DNA of 64,000 nucleotides from contig LNAC01000009.1 of the NCBI GenBank assembly GCA_002007465.1, positions 317,517 through 381,516 on the forward strand, in the 5' to 3' direction. Positions 1 to 22,847 of the stretch are shown in pieces. The notes under the pieces were generated by a model that ran no database searches, was not told the origin of the DNA, and worked only from the letters and a program-made list of their open reading frames with translations. The translations under genes were made by a program, and so were the position numbers. The DNA is from Ailurus styani. Lineage: Eukaryota; Chordata; Mammalia; Carnivora; Ailuridae. Numbering within the stretch: the stretch's first letter is position 1; each line of letters opens with the position of its first letter.

Positions 1-560
1 CCCCCGCCGCGCCGCGCGCCTCCCGGAAGTGGAGCCCCGGGGGGGCGTCTCCGACCTTCGCGCGGGGGCTGGCGGGCCGGTTCGGGGAGCGGCGGGAGTT
101 GGGAATCCGATGCCGGCCGGCGGAGCCCGGGATGGCTTCGGCGGGAGTCGGCGACCGCGAGGGCGCCGCGCCGGAGGCGGACCGTCCTCATCAGCGGCCC
201 TTCCTGATCGGGGTGAGCGGCGGCACCGCGAGCGGGAAGGTAAGGGGTTGGGCGGCCCGGCGGGGCCTGCGTGTGCCACCCCGACCCCCGGCCCTCGGCG
301 ACTCGGGGCGGACCGCTCCGGCCTCCAGCCGGGGAGGAGCCCCCGCCCCTGCTTGCCGAGGTGCTCCCTCCAGGGCGTGGGGCGGAGGGGCGAGGGCCTG
401 CGGCCGCGGTGGGCCAGGCCGGGGTGCAGCAGGGCGTGGGGCGCTTGCCCGCGGGCTCGCCGCAACCTCCCCGCTGGCCTCGTCCCTCCGGGCGCGTGGT
501 GCCCCTGCCGGTGCCCCAGGGCCAGCCCCACCTGTCGCTGGGGGCAGGTAGGTCAGTGTC
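1..560. promoter_or_regulatory. CpG island over the UCK1 5' end
   Basis: Very GC- and CpG-rich sequence covering the UCK1 5' UTR, exon 1 and the start of intron 1. No TATA box is visible, as expected for a housekeeping promoter. The transcription start cannot be placed because the window opens inside the island. Confidence 0.7.
132..239 (+). CDS. UCK1: UCK1 coding exon 1 (residues 1-36)
   Basis: Opens with [11 protein letters not shown] and ends in the P-loop at TASGK; donor GTAAGG at 240. The intron is phase 0 and falls between the P-loop Lys and the following Ser-Thr. Confidence 0.95.
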
Positions 561-3342
561 CCCCGAGGCCGGCCCCGTGGCAGGAGCAGGTCCAGGCGGG
601 AATCCTGTCTGTGTATTTCCAGTCCACTGTGTGTGAGAAGATCATGGAGCTGCTGGGCCAGAACGAGGTGGACCACCGGCAGCGGAAGCTGGTCATCCTG
701 AGTCAAGACAGGTTCTACAAGGTCCTGACCCCAGAACAGAAGGCCAAGGCATTGAAGGGACAGTACAATTTCGACCACCCAGGTGCAGCTGAAGACCCTG
801 AGGGGAGGGAGGGAGGAGGACAGACCAAGGGGACTGGCTCCGGGGTTGGCCAGCGATGCAGAGAGACCCCAGGGGTTCCATGAAATTTCTGAGCAGCCTG
901 AGCTGGGGCAGGCTGTGTGATTAAGTCAGAAAGAACTCTGCCTCATTCTCTGTGCCCAGGCGGCCCTGCAGGAGCTGCTGGCTCCCTCAGTTGGAGCCAG
1001 TTGAAGTGTCCTGCCGAGGAAGCTCGGGGACCACAGCTGTGCCAGGACTATGGTCATGGAGAAATCCCCGCACCTTCCTGCTGTGTGGGGTCCTGCCGTG
1101 GGGCAAAGGCCTGGAGAGGCTAGCAGGGGAAGCCATGTCTGGTCTGATCGGAAGCAGGTGCAAATGACAGATGAGGGGAAAGAGCCAGCTTGCCCTTGCC
1201 TGCCCCTGCCAGAAGATTCCACCCTGTGGCTGGCTCCCACGTGGGAAGGGGGGACACGTGGGAGGAAGGCCTCAGGAGCATGGGCCGGTGATTATTTCCC
1301 AGAAATAGAAGCAGATGCCTAACCCACCTACCTCCCAGTGCTGGCCGATCAGGAAATCCCTGAGTCCAAACTCCCATGTGGGACAGCAGCCTGCAGATGT
1401 GAACTGTAGGGGCGGGCCCTGGTCCAGATGTTCCTGAGGGCTGCAGGTACGGGAGCACCACGCTGTGGCTGCCCGACCCCAGGCAGAAGAAGTTCACTCC
1501 CATCCCCAGCACAAGGACACCCGGATAGCCGTGCCTTTTGTTCCATTCCTGCAGATGCTTTTGATAACGATTTGATGCACAGGACTCTGAAAAACATCGT
1601 GGAGGGCAAAACTGTCGAGGTCCCAACCTATGATTTTGTGACCCATTCAAGGTGAGCAGGGTGATTCCTGGGAGAGGGGCCGTGTGCGGGGGCCAGCTGG
1701 CACGTCCCCGTGGGGTCCGCAGGCGGCCCTGCAGCAGCCTGGCCCTCTTGGTGTCTGGGCACACCCCCGTGTCCCGCTGTCATCTGTCCCCCCTCCAGGC
1801 GGTCCGGGCACCGGAGCCGGCTGTGCCCGGGCCCCCAGATCCGTAGCTGCAGCGGGGCCCGTGTCCCGGTCTCGCCTCCCAGGTTAGCGGAGACCACGGT
1901 GGTCTACCCCGCAGACGTGGTCCTGTTTGAGGGCATCCTGGTGTTCTACAGTCAGGAGGTCCGCGACATGTTCCATCTGCGCCTCTTCGTGGACACGGAC
2001 TCCGACGTCAGGCTGTCGAGAAGAGGTAAGGCGGACGCAGGCCGCTCTCTGCCCCGGCCGAGGTCAAGGCCGGCCGCCAGTCCTGACCACCTCGCTCATC
2101 CTGCCTCAGTTCTCCGGGATGTGCACCGTGGCCGGGACCTGGAGCAGATCCTGACCCAGTACACCACCTTTGTCAAGCCGGCCTTCGAGGAGTTCTGCCT
2201 GCCGGTACCCCTGTCGCTGGCGTGGGGAGGGACCTCCTTTTTCCCCTTTTCAGGAGGCCCCCTGGCGCCCTGTTCCGTGAGAACTGAATCGTGGGGAGCG
2301 GGGTCCGATTTACGAAGGGAGGAGTTATCTTATTACACCCCCGGGCAGGGACTCGCGTTCCTCTCTGAAAGCGTTGTCTATGCGCATCCCTTCCTCTCAC
2401 GTCCCCCCACATCCACGCGGCTCCCCTCCTCCCTGCTCTCCCCGCGCCGCCCGTGCGACCCGCCCCACGTCACCCCAAGGACCCTCTGCTCCCAGCCCGC
2501 CTGCTTCCCATTCTGCAGGGCGCCTCTCGCCGCACCTGCGCCTCGCACCCGCCTGCCCCCCAAGTCCCGGCCCCCCATCTGCCAGTCCCCGGTCCCTGCC
2601 ACCCCTGCGCTGCCTTCCTGCCGTTGAGTCTGGTGTCAAACCACCAGCAGTCCTCAGAGGGACAGAGCTTCTGAGATCTGCTTTTTGCCTTGCAGACCAA
2701 GAAGTATGCGGACGTGATAATCCCCCGAGGGGTCGACAACATGGGTAAGAACCGGGCCCGACGGCTGCCCCAACTCCATGTCCGCCTCCCTGGGCCCCGG
2801 GGCAGGCCCTGCCCCGACCTGGCGGCCACACTGTGGTGATGAGGGTTGCTGTCCGTGTACGTTTATGGCACGGGTCCAGGGAATACTTAAAAAACCGAAC
2901 GCGCTAGATGGTTCCAGTGGACCCGCTCTCTGTCGGTTGCAGCTCAGTGAGGCTGCAGACAGATCCGTCCGTTGACGGGGACGCGCGGTAGCAGGAGGTG
3001 TTTCCCCCGGGCTCTGGGTGAACAGAAACCCCCGCAGACGGGCCGGGCTGCGTTACTGTGCTCCTTCCCCGCCGCGCGCTGTGGCCCGGGCAGCCGGGGC
3101 AGACCGAGCCTGGCCTCGGGGCGTCGGGGGGCGGCCGGGCTGAGCGCGCTGTCTCTGCCACAGTGGCCATCAACCTCATCGTGCAGCACATCCAGGACAT
3201 CCTGAGCGGCGACCTCTGCAAATGGCACCGAGGGTCCAATGGGCGGAGCTACAAGAGGACGTTTCCTGAGCCGGGAGACCGTCCTGGGGTGCTGACCTCT
3301 GGCAAGCGATCGCACTTGGAGTCCAGCAGCAGACCCCACTGA
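132..3342 (+). CDS. UCK1: uridine-cytidine kinase 1, complete, 7 exons
   Basis: Cytosolic kinase that phosphorylates uridine and cytidine to UMP and CMP with ATP or GTP (pyrimidine salvage; also activates cytidine analogues). Coding exons are 132-239, 623-782, 1555-1651, 1883-2025, 2110-2204, 2696-2744 and 3164-3342; they sum to 831 nt, giving 276 aa plus TGA. The protein shows the P-loop GGTASGKST (about residues 30-38), the catalytic-Asp motif SQDRFYK (D65), the VLFEGIL strand (135-141) and the lid segment RLSRR (165-169). The ATG at 132 has G at -3 and +4, and the product matches UCK1 from its first residues. It seems one residue shorter than the human protein as I recall it (single Gly in KWHRGSNG). 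The tail [16 protein letters not shown] separates it from UCK2. It lies tail to tail with POMT1. Confidence 0.97.
240..622 (+). other. UCK1 intron 1
   Basis: 383-bp GC-rich intron, GTAAGG...TTTCCAG. Apart from the CpG island nothing else is recognised; long frames through it are a by-product of high GC. Confidence 0.8.
623..782 (+). CDS. UCK1: UCK1 exon 2 (residues 37-90)
   Basis: Starts [15 protein letters not shown], completing the P-loop, and carries [11 protein letters not shown] with the catalytic Asp65. Ends FDHP plus one base; donor GTGCAG. Confidence 0.95.
783..1554 (+). other. UCK1 intron 2
   Basis: 772-bp intron, GTGCAG...CCTGCAG. Single-copy in appearance; no exon-like block or SINE seen. 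Confidence 0.75.
1555..1651 (+). CDS. UCK1: UCK1 exon 3 (residues 90-122)
   Basis: Encodes [19 protein letters not shown] and [11 protein letters not shown], part of the nucleoside-binding region. Flanked by CTGCAG and GTGAGC; phases 1 and 2. Confidence 0.95.
1883..2025 (+). CDS. UCK1: UCK1 exon 4 (residues 122-170)
   Basis: Encodes [19 protein letters not shown] through [15 protein letters not shown]. The VLFEG strand and the basic lid start are conserved in the family. Acceptor CTCCCAG, donor GTAAGG. Confidence 0.95.
2110..2204 (+). CDS. UCK1: UCK1 exon 5 (residues 170-201)
   Basis: Encodes [18 protein letters not shown] then [12 protein letters not shown], the basic lid helix of the kinase. 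Acceptor GCCTCAG, donor GTACCC; ends in phase 0. Confidence 0.95.
2205..2695 (+). other. UCK1 intron 5
   Basis: 491-bp intron with a C-rich 3' half forming a long polypyrimidine tract before TTGCAG. Nothing else recognised. Confidence 0.75.
2696..2744 (+). CDS. UCK1: UCK1 exon 6 (residues 202-218)
   Basis: Short 49-nt exon encoding [16 protein letters not shown] plus one base. Acceptor CTTGCAG, donor GTAAGA. It is too short to stand out as an open frame but bridges the phase exactly. Confidence 0.94.
3164..3342 (+). CDS. UCK1: UCK1 exon 7, C-terminus and stop
   Basis: Encodes [18 protein letters not shown], then the UCK1-type tail ending [14 protein letters not shown] and TGA at 3340-3342. 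Acceptor GCCACAG. Confidence 0.96.
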
Positions 3343-4455
3343 GGAGCGGGGTGCCCGGCCTCCTGGCGGGACCCCCGACAGGCTGCACTCACGGGCGGAC
3401 CCAGAGATGCCCGCCCACCTGCCCCTCTAAACACCACCACCGTTGCTTCCCCTGGGCGCCGTGCGGTAGGGATGGCGGGATGGGACGTGGATCGCGGTGG
3501 CCCTTACTGTCGCACTCGATGGGGTGTTGGCAGGCCCTTCCAGCGTCTTCATCTGCTCCCTCACATTAGAGGGTTAAAAGTCCAAGTTACCGAGAAATGA
3601 CCCAGAATGTGTGGTGAGCCAGTCACGTGGGGAACACCGAGCACACGGCCTGGCCGCTGTGACTGTCCCAGCGTGTGTTTGACAGGAGCCCACGGCGAGA
3701 GCGACTCTGTCTAGGACGGTCTGGTTCCCGCACATGCGCGACTGAAACAGGTTCGAGAAGAGAGTACGTCCCCTTTCTATGTGTTACACGTGTGTCTCTT
3801 TGGTTATTTATTCTCCCGTGTGAGCTGTGACCCAGTAACCGAGTTTCTTGCCCCCTCCCCGCCCCCCTGCGGTGCGATCCAGCGGGCCACACCCCGCTTC
3901 TAAGGAGCCACAGAGAACTTTCCCTCCTCCTGGGCTGTGCGCCAAGGAAGGAGCCCCCAGGAACAAGCGTTTCCTTAACCAGCAGCCAACACAGGAGACG
4001 ACACCTGCTCACCCAGGCCGAGCCCGGCTCCGCGGGTGGGCGGGGGGCAGGCGGGTGCGCACCGTGTCCCCCCGCCGTCCTGCTCGGGGGCCGCCCGGGG
4101 CCCCGGTGCCGGGTGGACCAGCCTTCCCTGGGGTAGCCCGGGGCCGCGTCGGGGGCCCAGCGTCGAACACCAGCCCGTCTCCTTGCGCACATCCCGAGTC
4201 CCTGGCCACACAATCCTGTGGCTGGGGTTGTTCCAGTTCGTCTTCCCTTCCGTTTGTGTCAAAGTGACGCCTTCCCCTGGCCACCGGCTAAGCTGCACGG
4301 CCATTCCCGGTTCCCTTCCATCGAGCAGTGAGTGGAGTAACAGATAGGACCCCAGTGGAACCTGGCCGTGGCTACTTTCTTATGGCCATGTGACAGTCTC
4401 GTCAAGCTTACTGTGCCCTTTCGGAGAATCAATAAATAACACCAAATGCCAATGC
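3343..4455 (+). other. UCK1 3' UTR
   Basis: About 1.1 kb after the UCK1 stop without SINEs or exon-like blocks, ending at AATAAA (4431-4436) and a GT-rich stretch near 4455-4470. The end point is inferred from the signal. Confidence 0.7.
4431..4436 (+). terminator. UCK1 poly(A) signal AATAAA
   Basis: Canonical hexamer followed about 20 nt later by a GT-rich element (GCGGGTGTGTCC). Confidence 0.75.
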
Positions 4456-5049
4456 GGGTGTGTCCCTGTTTTAATTGTACACAGAAGACACACTGAGGAC
4501 GGGGGTACATGTGGGGGACACGGGCATCAGCGCACCGGCGATGCTGCTGGCCCGTGCGCCCCTGCCGCGTCGGCCACCGTGAGCGATCCCAGGGTCTCGG
4601 CTGCAGGGGCCAGAGTCCGGGGCCCGTCATTCGGTAGCTTGTTTGACGCCGACGTGACGCGGGCCGGTTCCTCGAGGCCTCACCGGGGACAAGGCTGAGG
4701 CGGCTGCGGCGCTCCGGAGAGGACCGGGACCTTGGCTGCTTTGACCCTAGCTCTGCCCATCGCGGCCCGCTCCCCGCCTGCAGCTGCTCCGTGGCGAGGC
4801 CCGCGCCAGCTGCCCAGCGTGCCCTAGCTCGGGGGGCACGAAGGTGCCAGTGGACACCCCGGGCGTGTCCCTTACGGCCTGGAGAGCAGAAACTGGGCTC
4901 AAAACAAACTTGATCATCGAGCGTCTGGAGCACGGAACACGGCAGCCTGGCCCTTCGGCCAAGCTTCGGCTACTCTGTCAGACAGACACGGCTCTCGACG
5001 ACCCTTCCTGCCGGCCCCCGGCCCGGACGTTCACCCTGCGCGCGTCCCG
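4450..5049 (-). other. POMT1 3' UTR
   Basis: About 600 nt of GC-rich sequence between the POMT1 stop and the minus-strand ATTAAA. No repeat seen. Confidence 0.65.
4470..4475 (-). terminator. POMT1 poly(A) signal ATTAAA
   Basis: On the minus strand ATTAAA reads 4475 to 4470, about 575 nt after the POMT1 stop. Expected cleavage lies near 4440-4460, inside the UCK1 3' end. Confidence 0.55.
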
Positions 5050-20167
<15,118 letters not shown>

Positions 20168-20512
20168 CTTGTCCGGAAGCAGGTCCTTGCGGATGCCCTG
20201 GAGAAGAAGGGAAGAGATGGCATCAGTCAACAAGCAGCAAGCGGGAAGGCTCCCAGAGAGGAGGAAGAGGACGGCAGGCGCCCAGCTCTCAGGGGCACGG
20301 CCAAGAACCAGGTGTTGGGGGGCCGTTGAGAGAAAGTCCGGAGAACACCAGCAGTCGACGAAGGTGAGAATGCGGGGACCCCGGGACTGAATCGTCACTC
20401 ACTCGAGTCACGCCGCGAACACCAACTGAGCGCTTCCCGGAGAGGAGCTGCTTCGGGGGGAAGCCCGCGGACCCCGCCGACCTCGCCCTTCTGGCCGCAG
20501 AAGGCTCCTCAC

Positions 20513-20600
20513 CTGCCGCTAGTGCCTCCCCACCGCTCCGGGCTGCAGCCCGTCCCCTAGGCGCCCCCTTTGCCACCCTGAGGGGGCTTCCGTACGCAGG
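20513..20600 (-). other. POMT1: probable POMT1 non-coding exon 1
   Basis: A strong donor, GGCAG|GTGAGG on the minus strand at 20513/20512, lies 315 bp upstream of the acceptor of the ATG-containing exon and inside the CpG island. The 5' limit is a guess; a GC box (GCCCCGCCTCC) is near 20604. Confidence 0.5.
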
Positions 20601-21185
20601 CGGCCCCGCCTCCTCCCCGAGGCGTCAGCTTCCCGTGAGCGCCACTTGTCTTAAGGCTGCACCTTCGCTAGGGCCCCTCTCGCCCCGAACCGAGCTGCAC
20701 CTGGCCTTTGGCGGGCCCCTCTCCGCAGAGACCGCAGGGGCCGCGGGGCTCCCACTCCTCTTCCAGGCGTCCCCTTCTCTCAGGCTGCGCCTTCCCAGAG
20801 GCTTCATTCGCCCCCGAGCACGCCCTCCCCTCCCAAGCCTGCACCTGCCGGGCGCCCCCTCCCGCCCGGGGCGCACCTGTGCTCGGCCGCGCCCCCTGTC
20901 GGGCCGACGCCCCCGCCCCAGCCCCAGCTCCACCGCAAGCGGCGCACGCGCGGCCCGCGCAGACGCTCGGGGTCTCAACTGGGCGCTCGTCCCTGGCGCC
21001 CCAAACGTACTCTCTTCTCGTCGAGTTCCCGCAGAGCTGCTCCCCGCGTCCGGCGCCGCCTCGGATCCGCCGGCCGGGGGACGGGGGGGCGCCGACCGTT
21101 AGGGGTTCTGGTCGCGCGCAGGGGCGAGACCGCTCGGCACTCCGCGCCGCCCACGCAGCGCCTGCTCGACGCTCGACTCGCCCGG

Positions 21186-21636
21186 CGCGCGTGCGCCCCG
21201 GGCCGGAGAGCCGCGCGTGCGCCCCGGGCCGGAGAGCCGCGCGTGCGCCCCGGGCCGGAGAGCCGCGCGTGCGCCCCGGGCCGGAGAGCCGCGCGTGCGC
21301 CCCGGGCCGGAGAGCCGCGCGTGCGCCCCGGGCCGGAGAGCCGCGCGTGCGCCCCGGGCCGGAGAGCCGCGCGTGCGCCCCGGGCCGGAGAGCCGCGCGT
21401 GCGCCCCGGGCCGGAGAGCCGCGCGTGCGCCCCGGGCCGGAGAGCCGCGCGTGCGCCCCGGGCCGGAGAGCCGCGCGTGCGCCCCGGGCCGGAGAGCCGC
21501 GCGTGCGCCCCGGGCCGGAGAGCCGCGCGTGCGCCCCGGGCCGGAGAGCCGCGCGTGCGCCCCGGGCCGGAGAGCCGCGCGTGCGCCCCGGGCCGGAGAG
21601 CCGCGCGTGCGCCCCGGGCCGGAGAGCCGCGCGTGC
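21186..21636. repeat. 26-bp GC-rich minisatellite, 17 perfect copies plus a partial
   Basis: Unit CGCGCGTGCGCCCCGGGCCG + GAGAGC, repeated head to tail without substitutions from 21186 to 21627, then a partial unit to 21636. Each unit holds GCGCGTGCGC, the reverse complement of the NRF1 core GCGCACGCGC, and GCCCCGGGC, which fits the AP-2 pattern GCCNNNGGC. The unit has no stop in any of six frames, so long open frames cover it on both strands; none looks like a gene. Confidence 0.97.
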
Positions 21637-22059
21637 TCCGGGGGCACCACCCTTCTCCCCGGTTTTCCTCGTCCTGGCCCTTCGCGGTGCGTGTGCTCAT
21701 CCCGCGGACGGCACTGCAGGGTCAAGAGCTACGGTGATGGTCCCTCGCTCAGCAAGGTCTTCCCCGCGAATGTTGGCCAACCCGGCGTTAGAGGACGCGG
21801 GTCCAGAAGGCAGGGTTGCCTCGGACTTACCAAGCCTCGCCCAGCTGTGGGGAGGGGGCTCCCTGGACCCCCGGAGCAGTGGGACCGGCCGGCTCCTGGT
21901 GAAGCTCCGCGAACCACCTGTGCTAGGGCCTGAATCCAGGGGCCGGTGTGGCCGCTGGAGCTGACACAGCCCGTGCCCGGGTCCCGAGTCTTCTACTGTG
22001 GAGGGAGTAGGAGGAAACGGCAGGGAGTCTTTCCCCAAGGAAGGTGTTCACGTGGGGAT

Positions 22060-22255
22060 GATTTGTAAGTCTCCTACATTCTTAACTGGTGCCCATGACT
22101 TCTTTGAATCCACACTACCCCGGGAGGTTAGGTCCTGTTAAATCGACATTTTACAGTCGAAATTGTGACTCCGAGGGGTGAAGTGTCCTCAAGTTGTGCA
22201 GCTACAGTGGGTGGGAGCAGAACCCGGCGTTGCCGCTGGGACTCAAATCCCAGCC
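22060..22255 (-). repeat. MIR-like SINE remnant
   Basis: Reverse MIR core: CATTTTACAGTCGAAATTGT, later TTGTGCAGCTACAGTGGGTG and a GGACTCAAATCCCAG end. Confidence 0.5.
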
Positions 22256-22392
22256 CTTGATCTTACTCCCGTGTCGGCCGCAAGCCTCTTTACTACCCCA
22301 AAGTTCAGCCTAAGCCTCTCCTCCCACCAAAAGAAAAGGGTCACTAAGAAGTGGCAAAAAAACAAAACCAACCAAACAAAAAACGCAACAAA

Positions 22393-22465
22393 GCAGAGGC
22401 ACCTGGCTGGCTCAGCTGGTGGAGCAAGCGACTCTTGATCTTGGGGTCGTGAGTTTTCTTAAAAA
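22393..22465 (+). mobile_element. truncated older Can-SINE
   Basis: GGCACCTGGCTGGCTCAGCT, then GCGACTCTTGATCTTGGGGT and CGTGAGTTT; the CT-rich 3' half is missing, as in older subfamilies. Confidence 0.7.
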
Positions 22466-22841
22466 TTAAAAAAATAATAAACCATGACAAATCAGATGCT
22501 TTCTCTCCTGACCCGCTCACTTCTCAGGGGAAGTAGGGGGAGGCAAAGGGCCGGCGTATGTCCTGCACACTTTACTGTCCCCCACCAGGGGAAAGGACGG
22601 GCACGAATGCTCACCTATTTGGAAGATGCACGGTATCTATAGGTTTCAGTCCCTTCTCTCCCCCACCTGGCTTTAAAGCGCTCCAGCAAGTCACTCCCGA
22701 TTTCCACATAAGCTGTCTGTAAAAACTCTTCCACCTCTCTATTTCTCATCAAATGACAACAGAAAATCGAGGGACACACAGCCTGAGAAAGCATGTTCAG
22801 CTTTAGGGCTTTTTCTTTTTCTTTCTTTTTTTTTAAACTTT

Positions 22842-22847
22842 TTTATT
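22842..22847 (-). terminator. probable PRRC2B distal poly(A) signal AATAAA
   Basis: Minus-strand AATAAA about 4.1 kb after the PRRC2B stop; that length fits my recollection of the long human 3' UTR. Other minus-strand AATAAA copies at 24807-24802 and near 24876 could serve a shorter form. Confidence 0.5.

Larger units (their letters stand above)
20400..21720. promoter_or_regulatory. CpG island / POMT1 promoter region
   Basis: Dense CpG with several GC boxes (near 20604 and 20910) and no TATA box, around the predicted POMT1 first exon. It includes the 26-bp minisatellite at its distal end. Confidence 0.7.
21640..22820. other. intergenic stretch between POMT1 and PRRC2B
   Basis: About 1.2 kb between the CpG island and the PRRC2B 3' end, holding a MIR remnant and a short Can-SINE piece. 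No gene is recognised. Confidence 0.65.

Noticed and set aside
29..883. 284-aa frame across UCK1 exon 1, intron 1 and exon 2
   Set aside because: It reads through a clear GTAAGG...CAG intron; only the exon 2 part is real UCK1 and exon 1 is in another frame.
21186..21636. Regular repeats that might be a CRISPR array
   Set aside because: Units are directly adjacent with no spacers, in a mammalian CpG island; this is a minisatellite.
20708..21964. 418-aa open frame and minus-strand counterparts of 208-241 aa
   Set aside because: Open only because the 26-bp unit lacks stops in every frame; no family resemblance or splice support.
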